NCBI RefSeq assembly: GCF_052065695.1
Contig: NZ_JBQHTM010000005.1
Location: forward strand, 1 to 64,000
Reading direction: 5' to 3'
Length of the DNA stretch: 64,000 nucleotides
Source: Intestinimonas sp052065695
GTDB taxonomy: Bacteria > Bacillota > Clostridia > Oscillospirales > Oscillospiraceae
In this document: positions 7,402 through 18,389 of the stretch, in pieces
How the letters are laid out: every line of letters begins with the position of its first letter
How positions within the stretch are numbered: position 1 is the first letter of the stretch
Position numbers and translations under genes: made by a program
Notes under the pieces: model-generated
The model's database searches: none
What the model was told of the DNA's origin: nothing
What the model saw: only the letters and a program-made list of their open reading frames with translations

Positions 7402-8193
7402 ATGTCACCGATCTTATGGGCGGCGGGGGGCACAGGCTTTACCTTCCTGATGACCACCCTGGGCGCCGCCCTGGTATTTTTCTTCCGTAAAAGCGCCACG
7501 CCGGCGCTCCAGCGGATCTTTCTGGGCTTTGCCGCCGGCGTTATGACGGCGGCCGCCGTATGGTCCCTGCTCATCCCCGCCATCCGGGAGGCCGAGGCGG
7601 CGGGAGGACCGGGCTGGGTGCCGGCGGCGGGGGGCTTTCTCCTGGGCGTGGGTTTCCTGCTGGGGCTGGACGTGCTCCTGCCCCATCTCCACCCCGGCAG
7701 CCGGGACCCGGAGGGCATGCCCACCGGGCTGAGACGCACCACTCTCATGGTGCTGGCGGTCACCCTTCACAACATCCCGGAGGGGATGGCGGTGGGCCTC
7801 AGCTTTGCCCTGGCGGCCCAGCACGGCGGGGATGAGGGCCTCTACGCCGCGGCCATGGCCCTGGCCCTGGGTATCGGCGTCCAGAACTTCCCCGAGGGGG
7901 CGGCGGTGGCGCTGCCCCTGCGGCAGGAGGGGATGGGCCGTTGGAAGGCCTTCCTGTACGGGAGCGCCTCCGGAGTAGTGGAGCCCATCTTCGGCGTCCT
8001 CACGGTGCTGGCCGCGGGGAGTATCGGCCCCCTCATGCCCTGGCTGCTCTCCTTTGCAGCCGGCGCCATGCTGTACGTGGTGGTGGAAGAGCTCATCCCG
8101 GAGGCCCATCTGGGGGAGCACTCCAACGCGGGGACCCTGGCGGTGATGGCCGGCTTCCTCCTCATGATGGTCCTGGACGTGGCCCTGGGATGA
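7402..8193 (+). CDS. ZIP-family metal transporter (GufA/ZupT type)
   Basis: A 263-residue membrane protein with about eight segments. The two ZIP binding helices carry HNIPEG (in TLHNIPEGMAVGL) and QNFPEG (in GVQNFPEGAAVAL), the pair typical of the GufA subfamily, and a His/Asp-rich loop LLPHLHPGSRD sits between segments 3 and 4. It should import Zn(II), Fe(II), Mn(II) or related divalent ions. ATG at 7402 follows AAAGGAG, and the in-frame TTG further upstream is not needed. It lies just after the iron locus, separated by a terminator, so it may or may not share its control. Metal choice cannot be read from the sequence. Confidence 0.9.
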   Translation: MSPILWAAGGTGFTFLMTTLGAALVFFFRKSATPALQRIFLGFAAGVMTAAAVWSLLIPAIREAEAAGGPGWVPAAGGFLLGVGFLLGLDVLLPHLHPGSRDPEGMPTGLRRTTLMVLAVTLHNIPEGMAVGLSFALAAQHGGDEGLYAAAMALALGIGVQNFPEGAAVALPLRQEGMGRWKAFLYGSASGVVEPIFGVLTVLAAGSIGPLMPWLLSFAAGAMLYVVVEELIPEAHLGEHSNAGTLAVMAGFLLMMVLDVALG

Positions 8194-8199
8194 GGCCGG

Positions 8200-10191
8200 T
8201 CAGTCCCGGTGGTCCTCCAGCACCTCGCCCATCCTGTAGGCCCGGAGCAGGGCCTTCAGGTCGTCCACCTGCTGCTGGAGCTCGCTGCCGATGTCGGTGC
8301 CGGAGATCTTGACCCGGGTCTCCATGCGCTCAAAGACCTCGGAGGTGGAGGCGATGTCCCGGTTTTCCCGGATGGCCTCCTGTTTGCCGGAGAAGGGCTT
8401 GTGGGAGACGATGCGGTAGCAGTTGGAGTTGTAGATGAGAGTGTAGCCGGCGATGCCGGTGGTGGGCTGGTAGGCCCGGCAGAAGCCGCCGTCAATAACG
8501 ATGAGCTTGCCACCGCCCTTGAAGGGGCTCTCACCCTTTTTGGACTTCACCGGCACGTGGCCGTTGATGATGTGGCAGTGGGGGCCGCTGAGGCCGAACT
8601 CGGCCAGGAGCATGTCGCACACGGCGGGGTCATTATAATAGGTATAGTAGGCGTTCTTGGGCTCGGCCCAGGAGGACTCGTCCTTGATGAGCCGGCGCTC
8701 GAAGGTGGTCATCTGGTGCCGGCCGAAGAGGGGGGAGTTGCGGCCGCACCAGAGGAACCAGAGGAAATCCTGACCGGCGATGCGCTCCGGGGTGCCGGGT
8801 TTGGCGTAGTAGCCCTGGCGGGCCACCGCCTCGGCGTGGTCCAGGAAGGCCCGGCCGCCCAGGTCCTTGCAGCCCACCATGCTGAACTTCAGGATCTGGC
8901 CGTCCTCGGTGAGGGGGACGCAGCCGTGGAGGAGGAGGTTGCCGTTGAAGACCTTATAGAGCCCGCCCTTGGAGTAGAGGAAGCGGACGTGCTTCTGGAG
9001 CTTCTCGCTGCGCTGGAAGGAGTCGGTGAGCTGGTCGATGAGGTCACTCTCCTCGGGGGAGAGGTCGTAGGGGTGCTCACGGTCCACGGTGGGGAAGTCG
9101 GTGTCGGCCAGGTCGTACTTGACGCCGTTGATGGTGATGCACTTGTGCTCGTAGTCGATCTTGTCCAGCAACAGCCGGTCCTCCATGCCGAAGCCGGGGT
9201 TGCGCATGATCTTCTGCCCCTCCAGCTTGAAGAGGATGATGGTGATGGCCTTGTGCATCCGGGCGGCCAGGGTCTTGTCCTTTTCGGTGTAGTGGTCGGC
9301 GTCGTCCCCGGCGAACTTGGCCTCGAAGCAGGAGCAGTCGCAGTCCCGGTAGACTTCGTTGGCGAAGAGGGCCAGCGGGCGCAGGGAGATGCCGTAGCCG
9401 GTCTCGATGACCTCCAGGTTGTTGTAATGGATGGAGTTGGAGAGCACCGTGGCCACCAGGGTGCGGCTACCGGTGGCGGCGCCCATCCACAGCACATCGT
9501 GGTTGCCCCACTGGATGTCCACATTGTGGTGGGCCATGAGGGCGTCCATGATGATGTCTGCCCGGGGACCCCGGTCGAACATGTCGCCCACCATGTGGAG
9601 CCGGTCCACCACCATGCGTTTGATAAGGTTGCACACGGCGATGATGAAGCCCTCGGCTCGGTCGATGTCGATGATGGTGGAGATGATGTTCTCATAATAG
9701 TCCCGCTTGTTGTGGAACTCGTAATTGGTGTTGAGCAGCTCGTCGATGATGTAGGCGTACTCCTTGGGCAGAGCCTTCCGGACCTTGGAGCGGGTGTACT
9801 TGGAGGTGACCAGGCGGCAGATGTCGATGAGCCGGTGGAGGGTGATGCGGTACCACTCCTCCAGCTCTTCCTGGCTCTCGGTCTGGGCGGCGATCACGCT
9901 GAGCTTCTCCTCGGGGTAGTAGATGAGGGTGGCCAGTTGGTCCCGCTCCGCCTTGGAGACGCTGGTGGCAAAGAGGGCGTCCACCTTCTCCCGGACCACA
10001 CCCGATGCCGAGTTGAGGATGTGGAGGAAGGCCTCGTATTCGCCGTGGACGTCGGAGATGAAGTGTTCGGTCCCCTTGGGCAGGTTCAGAATGGTTTGGA
10101 GATTGATGATCTCGCTGCTGGCCGCCTGGACGGTGGGATACTGGCGGGAGAGCATCTGCAAATAGCGCAGGTCTGGGGTCGTTTTTTTCAT
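8200..10191 (-). CDS. fbp: Class III fructose-1,6-bisphosphatase
   Basis: A 663-residue protein matching the Firmicutes-specific class III FBPase (Mn-dependent, metallophosphatase fold). The diagnostic motifs are SDVHGEYEAF near residue 48, GDMFDRGPRAD and GNHDVLWMGAA, which supply the bimetal site ligands. It converts fructose 1,6-bisphosphate to fructose 6-phosphate in gluconeogenesis. ATG at 10191 is preferred to GTG at 10200 because the GTG overlaps the GAAGGAG site. It ends 6 bases from the convergent ZIP gene with no visible terminator between. Stand-alone gene with divergent str operon upstream. Confidence 0.95.
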   Translation of the reverse strand: MKKTTPDLRYLQMLSRQYPTVQAASSEIINLQTILNLPKGTEHFISDVHGEYEAFLHILNSASGVVREKVDALFATSVSKAERDQLATLIYYPEEKLSVIAAQTESQEELEEWYRITLHRLIDICRLVTSKYTRSKVRKALPKEYAYIIDELLNTNYEFHNKRDYYENIISTIIDIDRAEGFIIAVCNLIKRMVVDRLHMVGDMFDRGPRADIIMDALMAHHNVDIQWGNHDVLWMGAATGSRTLVATVLSNSIHYNNLEVIETGYGISLRPLALFANEVYRDCDCSCFEAKFAGDDADHYTEKDKTLAARMHKAITIILFKLEGQKIMRNPGFGMEDRLLLDKIDYEHKCITINGVKYDLADTDFPTVDREHPYDLSPEESDLIDQLTDSFQRSEKLQKHVRFLYSKGGLYKVFNGNLLLHGCVPLTEDGQILKFSMVGCKDLGGRAFLDHAEAVARQGYYAKPGTPERIAGQDFLWFLWCGRNSPLFGRHQMTTFERRLIKDESSWAEPKNAYYTYYNDPAVCDMLLAEFGLSGPHCHIINGHVPVKSKKGESPFKGGGKLIVIDGGFCRAYQPTTGIAGYTLIYNSNCYRIVSHKPFSGKQEAIRENRDIASTSEVFERMETRVKISGTDIGSELQQQVDDLKALLRAYRMGEVLEDHRD

Positions 10192-10622
10192 CCGGCTCAC
10201 TCCTTCTGTATGACTGTGTTGTCACCCCTGATTGTACCACCGCGGCAGCAGAAAAGGTACTACTTTTTACACTAAAATTATAGTAAAAAACGAGGGAAAA
10301 TCGGAAAAATTGAAACGAAAGAAGGAACTTTCCTATGAAAAAACGTAACGGCACGATGGGACCCTAAGATTCTTTTGAACGACCAGATATTTCCTTTCAA
10401 TAGAAAAAGCGCGTACGGCTATGGACGTTTTTCACGGGAAACATGCAAAAATGTATAAACCGGCAGGCGGGGTGGTGGTTTTTCCTGTCAAAATATCGCT
10501 TGACTTCCCTTGCGGCCCATGGTATAATCCCAAATTGCGCAGGTGTATTCTGCGCTCGGTGGAAAAGTGGGTGGAAAACCCCGCTTTCCATTGGGACATC
10601 TGAACTCAAGGGGGATGACGGT
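10192..10622. other. Intergenic region between fbp and the str operon
   Basis: About 430 bases without a convincing gene. It is AT-rich near 10250-10420, where a leftward TATAAT (10277-10282) could serve fbp, and it holds the strong rightward promoter of the str operon at 10500. Short frames in it lack ribosome sites. Confidence 0.7.
10500..10528 (+). promoter_or_regulatory. Sigma-A promoter of the str operon
   Basis: TTGACT, 17-base spacer, TATAAT. It lies about 95 bases before the L7Ae-like gene, leaving a moderate leader. Confidence 0.85.
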
Positions 10623-10865
10623 TTGCTCACCGAGCTCAAGACCGGACCCCGGGTGGTGGGCGCCAAGCAGACCCGCCGCGCTCTCAGCGATGGAAAGGCC
10701 GTTCGGGTCTATCTGGCAGAGGACGCCGACCCGGGTGTGACCGGACCCATCGAGATCCTGTGCGCCGAGCAGGGCACAGAGGTCATCCGCGTTCCCGCCA
10801 TGCGGGAACTGGGCCAGGCCTGCGGCATCGCCGTGGGAGCCGCCGTGGCAGCACTGGTCCGCTGA
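10623..10865 (+). CDS. L7Ae/L30e-family ribosomal protein (YbxF-like)
   Basis: An 80-residue protein of the L7Ae/L30e/S12e/Gadd45 family, close in length to Bacillus YbxF (82). Conserved features are GAKQTRRALSDGKAVRVYLAED (shown in part) and the closing GQACGIAVGAAVAALV, in which the helix-turn binds kink-turn RNA. TTG at 10623 is chosen because it follows AAGGGGGA and gives the family length; the upstream extension of the frame has no similarity. It is the first gene of the str operon, immediately before rpsL, the classic Firmicutes location. Confidence 0.88.
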   Translation: MLTELKTGPRVVGAKQTRRALSDGKAVRVYLAEDADPGVTGPIEILCAEQGTEVIRVPAMRELGQACGIAVGAAVAALVR

Positions 10866-10946
10866 AAGCGATTTTAACGGAATAATTTTCTGTTGTTCCG
10901 TTAAAATATATTTTTGATTGAAAATGCGAGAAAGGAGGAAACATCC

Positions 10947-11369
<423 letters not shown>

Positions 11370-11585
11370 GAGATTACTTCTCCATGGAACGCCAACGGTG
11401 TTCCGCACAACCATGAATGACTTTCGCGCTCGTAGCGCAAGGCAGTTGTCCTTGCAGAAGCGCTTACCTATATAATAGGGGCGTTTTCCTGTGAGGCACT
11501 GGACAAGCAGGCACTTGTCTTACACGGGGGCTTTTTGAAAGCCTTCGAGTACCTATGAAATCATACTGTGAAGGAGGGAAGCAAA

Positions 11586-12056
11586 GTGCCCAGAAGAGGA
11601 AACGTACCCAAGCGGGAGGTTCTGCCCGATCCCCTGTATAACTCCGTCCTGGTGACCAAGCTGGTCAACAGCATCATGCTGGACGGCAAGAAGGGTGTCT
11701 CCCAGAAAGTGGTCTACGGTGCTTTCGACATTATCAAGGAAAAGACCGGTAAGGAGCCCCTGGAGGTCTTCACCACCGCTCTGGAGAACATCATGCCGTC
11801 CCTGGAGGTCAAGGCCCGCCGTGTGGGCGGCGCCACCTACCAGGTGCCCATCGAGGTCCGCCCCGAGCGTCGTCAGACCCTCGGTCTGCGCTGGCTCACC
11901 ACTTACGCCCGCAACCGCAGCGAGAAGACCATGAAGGAGCGTCTCGCCGGCGAGATCATGGATGCCGCCAATAACCTCGGTTCCGCGGTCAAGAAGCGCG
12001 AGGATACTCACAAGATGGCCGAGTCCAACAAGGCCTTCGCGCATTACCGCTGGTAA
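11586..12056 (+). CDS. rpsG: 30S ribosomal protein S7
   Basis: A 156-residue S7 protein, exactly the usual length when begun at the GTG at 11586, after GAAGGAGGG. PRRGNVPKREVLPDP is the canonical N-terminus and AFAHYRW the canonical C-terminus. It organises the 3' major domain of 16S rRNA. Eighteen bases separate it from fusA. The 216-base gap upstream contains short inverted repeats but no gene. Confidence 0.98.
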   Translation: MPRRGNVPKREVLPDPLYNSVLVTKLVNSIMLDGKKGVSQKVVYGAFDIIKEKTGKEPLEVFTTALENIMPSLEVKARRVGGATYQVPIEVRPERRQTLGLRWLTTYARNRSEKTMKERLAGEIMDAANNLGSAVKKREDTHKMAESNKAFAHYRW

Positions 12057-12073
12057 TAAGGAGTTATTAGAGT

Positions 12074-14182
12074 ATGCCTAGAAAAGTCAGCCTAGAGAAT
12101 ACGCGTAATATCGGCATCATGGCTCATATCGATGCTGGTAAGACCACGACGACCGAGCGCATCCTGTTCTACACCGGCGTCAACTACAAGATCGGCGAGA
12201 CCCACGACGGTACCGCCACCATGGACTGGATGGCTCAGGAGCAGGAGCGCGGCATCACCATTACCTCCGCCGCCACTACCTGCTACTGGAAGGGCTCCAA
12301 GAACCAGTTCCCCCAGACCCGTATCAACATCATCGACACCCCGGGCCACGTGGACTTCACCGTTGAGGTGGAGCGCTCCCTGCGCGTGCTGGACGGTTCC
12401 GTGACCGTCATGTGTGCCAAGGGCGGCGTGGAGCCCCAGTCCGAGACTGTGTGGCGCCAGGCCGACCACTATAAGGTCCCCCGTATGATCTACGTCAACA
12501 AGATGGACATCATGGGTGCCGATTTCTACAACGTGCTGCGGATGATCCACGACCGCCTCAAGTGCAACGCCGTGCCCATCCAGCTCCCCATCGGTAAGGA
12601 AGAGACCTTCAAGGGCATCATCGACCTCATCGAGATGGACGCTGACATCTACTATGATGAGATGGGTAAGGACATGCGCGTGGAGGAGATCCCCGCCGAC
12701 ATGATGGAGATGGCTCAGGAGTACCGGACCAAGCTCATCGACGCCTGCGCCGATCTCTCCGATGAGATCATGGAGCTGGCCCTGGAGGAGAAGCCCATTC
12801 CCCAGGACCTGATCCGGAAGGTCATCCGTCAGGGCACCATCGACAACAAGTTTGTCCCCGTGACCTGCGGCACTTCCTACAAGAACAAGGGCGTGCAGAA
12901 GTTGCTGGACGCCATCGTGGACTTCATGCCCTCCCCTGTGGACATCCCCGACATCGACGGTGTGAACCCAGAGACCGACGAAGAGGACCATCGTCCCGCC
13001 GACGACAACGCCCCCTTCTCCGCTCTGGCCTTCAAGATCATGACCGATCCCTATGTGGGCCGTCTGTCCTTCATCCGCGTGTACTCCGGCGTGCTCAACA
13101 CCGGTACCTCCGTGCTCAACTCCACCAAGAACCAGAAGGAGCGCATCGGTCGTATTCTGCAGATGCACGCCAATCACCGTGAGGACATCGAGACCGTCTA
13201 CTCCGGCGACATTGCCGCCGTGGTGGGCCTGAAGAACACCACCACTGGCGACACCCTGTGTGATGAGAAGCATCCCATCATCCTGGAGTCCATGGAGTTC
13301 CCCGAGCCCGTTATCCGCGTGGCCATCGAGCCCAAGACCAAGGCCGGTCAGGAGAAGATGGGCCTGGCTCTGGTGAAGCTGGCCGAAGAGGACCCCACCT
13401 TCAAGACCTACACCGACGAGGAGACTGGTCAGACCATCATCGCCGGCATGGGCGAGCTCCACCTGGAGATCATCGTGGACCGTCTGCTCCGCGAGTTCAA
13501 GGTGGAGGCCAATGTGGGTGCTCCCCAGGTCGCCTACAAGGAGACCATCAAGAAGAGCGTGGAGCAGGACACCAAGTATGCACGTCAGTCCGGCGGTAAG
13601 GGTCAGTACGGCCACGTCCGCATCACCGTTGAGCCCAACGAGCCCGGCAAGGGTTACGAGTTCCTCAACGAGATCACCGGCGGCGTCATCCCCAAGGAGT
13701 ATATCCCTGCTGTCGACGCCGGTATCCAGGGCGCCATGCAGGCCGGTGTTCTGGCCGGCTATCCCGTGGTCGATGTGAAGGTCCACCTGACCTTCGGCTC
13801 CTACCACGAGGTGGACTCCTCCGAGATGGCCTTTAAGATCGCCGGCTCCATGGCCTTTAAGGAGGCCTGCCGGAAGGCCAATCCCATCCTGCTGGAGCCT
13901 GTGATGAAGGTCTCTGTCATCGTTCCCGACGAGTACCTGGGCAACGTCATCGGCGACCTGAACGGCCGCCGCGGCATGATCCAGGGTCAGGAGAGCCGCC
14001 CTGGCGCCACCCAGATCGACGCTCTGGTGCCTCTGGCCAACATGTTTGGCTACGCCACCGATCTGCGTTCCAGCACTCAGGGCCGCGGCCAGTACTCCAT
14101 GGAGCCCCACAGCTATGTGGAGATTCCCAAGAGCATTGCCGACAAGATCATCGCCGAGCGCGGCCGCAACAACGCGGAATAA
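12074..14182 (+). CDS. fusA: Elongation factor G
   Basis: A 702-residue EF-G with all five domains. G1 is AHIDAGKTTT (about residues 17-26), G3 DTPGHVDFT and G4 NKMD. Domain IV includes the YKETIKK and RQSGGKGQYGHV segments, and the protein ends in the usual RGRNNAE. It drives ribosomal translocation. Codon use is strongly biased, as in highly expressed genes. It follows rpsG closely and precedes tuf by 134 bases. Confidence 0.98.
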   Translation: MPRKVSLENTRNIGIMAHIDAGKTTTTERILFYTGVNYKIGETHDGTATMDWMAQEQERGITITSAATTCYWKGSKNQFPQTRINIIDTPGHVDFTVEVERSLRVLDGSVTVMCAKGGVEPQSETVWRQADHYKVPRMIYVNKMDIMGADFYNVLRMIHDRLKCNAVPIQLPIGKEETFKGIIDLIEMDADIYYDEMGKDMRVEEIPADMMEMAQEYRTKLIDACADLSDEIMELALEEKPIPQDLIRKVIRQGTIDNKFVPVTCGTSYKNKGVQKLLDAIVDFMPSPVDIPDIDGVNPETDEEDHRPADDNAPFSALAFKIMTDPYVGRLSFIRVYSGVLNTGTSVLNSTKNQKERIGRILQMHANHREDIETVYSGDIAAVVGLKNTTTGDTLCDEKHPIILESMEFPEPVIRVAIEPKTKAGQEKMGLALVKLAEEDPTFKTYTDEETGQTIIAGMGELHLEIIVDRLLREFKVEANVGAPQVAYKETIKKSVEQDTKYARQSGGKGQYGHVRITVEPNEPGKGYEFLNEITGGVIPKEYIPAVDAGIQGAMQAGVLAGYPVVDVKVHLTFGSYHEVDSSEMAFKIAGSMAFKEACRKANPILLEPVMKVSVIVPDEYLGNVIGDLNGRRGMIQGQESRPGATQIDALVPLANMFGYATDLRSSTQGRGQYSMEPHSYVEIPKSIADKIIAERGRNNAE

Positions 14183-14316
14183 ATTCTACGCTTTCCCTGG
14201 GGCCATTGCCCCAGGGCAGGGCGAGAAAGGGTATTGCAATTCTGGCGGCTATGCGTTAGAATGTTACCCGTAATTATACAGTCGTAAAACCTGTAATATA
14301 AGGAGGACAACTTAAA

Positions 14317-15519
<1,203 letters not shown>

Positions 15520-15532
15520 TTTTACGCCTGAA

Positions 15533-15566
15533 ACACCCCACCGCAGATGCGGTGGGGTGTTTTTTT
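15533..15566 (+). terminator. Intrinsic terminator of the str operon
   Basis: Perfect 12-bp stem ACACCCCACCGC / GCGGTGGGGTGT with a 4-base loop and a run of seven T. Confidence 0.95.
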
Positions 15567-15716
15567 GTTTCATCCATGCTAAAATAGCAATGAAATCGGT
15601 AGATATTACATAGGAAGGATAGACCTTTTTTAGATGGGCGGGTTCTCTTTTCACAGATACCATGGTATACTGATACCACCATACAGATGGTGAAAAGGGG
15701 AGAGGAGGAGAATAGA

Positions 15717-16559
15717 ATGTCGACAGAGCTACCCACTGCCACCACGACGCCGGAGGAGACGGTGGAGGTGTTCGAACAGGTCGCGCGGGGGATGACCCTG
15801 ACAAAGGCGTTGTACTGCATACTTCTGTTTCTGGCCTGTATGGCGGTGATGAAGGTGGTCCTAACCCTGATCGACCGCACCATGACCCGCCTGAATGTGG
15901 AGCCTACCGTACACAAATTCACTCACTCCTGTCTCAAAGTCCTGTTGTGGATCATTACGGGCCTGATCGTAGCTGCCTATCTGGACTTCCCAGTCAACTC
16001 TCTGGTGACAGTACTGGGCGTTATCGGTGTGGCGCTGTCCCTCTCTCTTCAGGGGAGCCTGTCCAATCTGGCTGGGGGTATTACGGTGATGGCCTCCCGT
16101 CCCTTTGCGGTGGGCGATTACGTGGAGGCTGGGGGCGTGTCCGGTACAGTCAACGAGATTGGCCTGGTCTACACGAAGCTGAAGACCATTGACAACAAAA
16201 TCATCTTCATCCCCAACGGGGAGATTTCCGGGGAGAAGATCATCAATTATAACAAGCAGGAGCAGCGCCGGGTGGATCTCACCTTTACCGTCTCCTACGA
16301 CGCCGACCCAGAGCAGGTCAAGGAGATCATGCGCCAGGTCATCGGCGCCCATCCGAAGGCGCTCTTCACGCCGGAGCCCTTTGTCCGCACCACCGCTCTG
16401 GGGGAGAGCAGCGTCAGTTATACGCTGCGGGCGTGGTGTGCCACGGAGGACTACTGGGACCTCTATTACGATCTGCTGGAGCAGGTTCGGGCTGCCTTTG
16501 ACCGGGAGGGCGTGGAGCTCACCTACAACCACCTCAACGTACACATTATGAAAGAGTGA
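15717..16559 (+). CDS. Small-conductance mechanosensitive channel (MscS family)
   Basis: A 280-residue MscS-type channel. Three membrane segments occupy about residues 25-135; the pore helix is represented by SLSLQGSLSNLAGGI, matching the Gly/Ala-rich TM3 with the conserved NLAGGI. A beta domain (FAVGDYVEAGGVSGTVNEIGL) and an alpha/beta C-terminal vestibule follow. It opens under membrane tension to release solutes. The ATG at 15717 follows AGGAGG. The next gene begins 14 bases after its stop, so an operon with two membrane proteins is likely. Confidence 0.93.
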   Translation: MSTELPTATTTPEETVEVFEQVARGMTLTKALYCILLFLACMAVMKVVLTLIDRTMTRLNVEPTVHKFTHSCLKVLLWIITGLIVAAYLDFPVNSLVTVLGVIGVALSLSLQGSLSNLAGGITVMASRPFAVGDYVEAGGVSGTVNEIGLVYTKLKTIDNKIIFIPNGEISGEKIINYNKQEQRRVDLTFTVSYDADPEQVKEIMRQVIGAHPKALFTPEPFVRTTALGESSVSYTLRAWCATEDYWDLYYDLLEQVRAAFDREGVELTYNHLNVHIMKE

Positions 16560-16573
16560 GGGGGGAACTGCGC

Positions 16574-17149
16574 ATGTACGACGACAACCTGCTGGCCGGC
16601 AGAGGCCTGAGGCTCATGTTCGTCTCCCAGTTACTCGCCCTAATCGGGGGACTGATGAGGGAGGGTATCCTGGTCGGGATTCTGAATCTGGTGGCCATTA
16701 TCATGGGCATTGGGGCGCTGAATGTGGCTGCGCCCAGCCACCCCTATTTCAGCCGGGCGTTTTGGCTCAATGTTGTCCGGCTGCTACTTACCGGCTTGAC
16801 AATTTTTAGCGGAGCATACGAGCTGACGGGACGGGTGATCGTGTTCTATATAGCCAGTCTGGCCCTGGATGCATATATTATCTATCTCGTCTGTACGGCG
16901 GCGGGACAGATCCTCATCATCAACGGTTATGCTACCCTAGCTGACAAGGGGGCCACCGTGTGGAAGGTCAATCTGTTCTGCACCATTGCCCTTGCCTGCT
17001 TTATGGTGATGGCCCTGGCTCCCATTTTGCTGATATTGGCCGGCGTGCTGGTGATCGGCACAGCAGTAGCCGCGCTGATAGGCAGTATCTTGTATCTGAA
17101 GTTCCTTAGCAATGCCTACCATATTCTACTGGGCGCGGAGAATTTCTGA
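16574..17149 (+). CDS. Integral membrane protein of unknown function, paralogue 1
   Basis: A 191-residue protein with about five hydrophobic segments and few charges. It begins MYDDNLLAGRGLRLMF and contains AAPSHPYFSRAFWLNV and YLVCTAAGQILIINGYA. The gene 30 bases downstream encodes a clear paralogue with AAPTHPYFRTAFQVNI and YLICTAAGQFLTVNGYA at the same places. I do not recognise a named family. The start at 16574 follows GAGGGGGGAA. It is probably co-transcribed with the MscS channel upstream, which hints at a membrane stress role only by position. Confidence 0.75.
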   Translation: MYDDNLLAGRGLRLMFVSQLLALIGGLMREGILVGILNLVAIIMGIGALNVAAPSHPYFSRAFWLNVVRLLLTGLTIFSGAYELTGRVIVFYIASLALDAYIIYLVCTAAGQILIINGYATLADKGATVWKVNLFCTIALACFMVMALAPILLILAGVLVIGTAVAALIGSILYLKFLSNAYHILLGAENF

Positions 17150-17179
17150 ATCATAAAAGTGTGAGGGGGAGAAAAAAGT

Positions 17180-17749
17180 ATGTACGAGGACAATCTGGTA
17201 GTAGGAAAGAGCCTAAAACTACTCTTCATTGGTGAGATCCTGGCAGCGGTTTCAGCGGTGCTGGGAGATAGCGGGCTGGCTGGCCTGGCAAGTCTTGCCT
17301 CTCTCATCCTGAACCTGATCGCTTTGAGTATGGCTGCGCCTACGCATCCCTATTTCCGCACGGCCTTTCAGGTCAACATTGCCCTCATTGTTTTAGGAGT
17401 CGCACAGGTGATCCTGACACTGACAGGGATGGTGGCCCTGGCAATTCTGGCGGTCGTTGCAGAAGCGGTGCTGGGGGTGCTGAACGTCTACCTGATCTGC
17501 ACCGCGGCGGGACAGTTCCTCACAGTGAACGGATACGCTGCCTTGGCCGCGAAAGGTGTCGTCGTGTGGAAACTCTATCTGATCTGCTCGGTGGCCATGG
17601 TGGTATTCATGATACTGCTCCTGGTCCCCTTTGTGCAGATCATCGCAGTGTTCCTGGTGATCGGCACGGCGGTGGCTATGCTGGTGGGCGCCATTTTGTA
17701 CATGGTATTCCTCTACAACGCCTATCATGCCCTGCTGTACGGGCAGTAA
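17180..17749 (+). CDS. Integral membrane protein of unknown function, paralogue 2
   Basis: A 189-residue hydrophobic protein, tandem duplicate of the preceding gene. Shared elements run through the whole length: the MYEDNLVVGKSLKLLF start, the HPYFRTAF motif near residue 54, CTAAGQ near 114 and the VIGTAVA..GAILY..FLYNAYH end. About five membrane segments are expected. GAGGGGGAG precedes the start. It is the last gene of the MscS unit and is followed by a terminator. No function is known. Confidence 0.75.
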   Translation: MYEDNLVVGKSLKLLFIGEILAAVSAVLGDSGLAGLASLASLILNLIALSMAAPTHPYFRTAFQVNIALIVLGVAQVILTLTGMVALAILAVVAEAVLGVLNVYLICTAAGQFLTVNGYAALAAKGVVVWKLYLICSVAMVVFMILLLVPFVQIIAVFLVIGTAVAMLVGAILYMVFLYNAYHALLYGQ

Positions 17750-17757
17750 ACGGACAA

Positions 17758-17800
17758 AGGCTGCCGGAAAAGCCGCAGGGACTTTTTCGGCAGCCTGTCT
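17758..17800 (+). terminator. Terminator after the membrane-protein pair
   Basis: AGGCTGCCG pairs with CGGCAGCCT, extended by AAAA/TTTT around a 16-base loop, with a T-rich tail. It can act in both directions because the next gene converges. Confidence 0.75.
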
Positions 17801-17819
17801 TTGTTGTGCGATGGAGGGC

Positions 17820-18302
17820 TCAGCTGGGCATGGCCAGGCCCTGGATAAAGCCGCCCAGCTTGGTGGAGAGGACCTCGCCGGCCACTACGGTATTTTTGTA
17901 GATGAGGAGGCCGGCCTCCACGCCCTGCTCCCCAGAGGGGTAGTTGGTCACCTCATAGGTGTACCGCTTCACCCGCTTGCCTTTGTACTGGGTGAGGTCA
18001 AAGCCCTGCTGGGCCTGGAGGGCCAGGTACTGATCGTAGGTTTCGTCGAACTCCTCGGGGATGAGGAGCTCCTCCACTGACACCGCCTCGGGGGAGACGG
18101 TCCAGCCGTAGCTCTCCAGATAGGCCACCCGGTCCTCATTGGTCTTGATGCCCTTGGGGCTGGCAGGGGCGGGGGAGACGGCATCCACCTCACCGGGGGA
18201 GAGGCCGCCGGCAAGGACGGCCGCTCCGCACAGCGCCAACAACAGCGCCGCCGCACCGGCAGCCAGCCTCCCCCGGCGCAGTTTGGCAGTCCAGATAAAC
18301 AC
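17820..18302 (-). CDS. DUF4830-type secreted or membrane-anchored protein
   Basis: A 160-residue protein with an N-terminal hydrophobic segment (GRLAAGAAALLLALCGAAVLAG, shown in part, about residues 10-32) after a basic KLRRGR start, a Ser/Pro-rich stretch, then the domain seen as DUF4830: NEDRVAYLESYGW at about 58-70 and LQAQQGFDLTQYKGKRVKRYTYEV further on. The function is unknown. GTG at 18302 is preferred because it lies 9 bases after GGAG; an in-frame TTG at 18332 would give 10 extra residues. It diverges from the pseudouridine synthase gene. Confidence 0.75.
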   Translation of the reverse strand: MFIWTAKLRRGRLAAGAAALLLALCGAAVLAGGLSPGEVDAVSPAPASPKGIKTNEDRVAYLESYGWTVSPEAVSVEELLIPEEFDETYDQYLALQAQQGFDLTQYKGKRVKRYTYEVTNYPSGEQGVEAGLLIYKNTVVAGEVLSTKLGGFIQGLAMPS

Positions 18303-18389
18303 AGCGCAACGCTCCTTCCATGCTGGTCTCAAGGGATTGATATGCAGGAAGGAGCGCTGCTATGACCACGGAAAAGGAGCGAAAGCGAT

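Noticed and set aside
12092..14110. Long open frame of 672 codons opposite fusA
   Set aside because: It is a by-product of strong codon bias and GC-rich third positions in fusA; its composition (repeats of H, G, D, V, L) matches no protein family. The same applies to the frames opposite feoB, fbp, tuf and buk.
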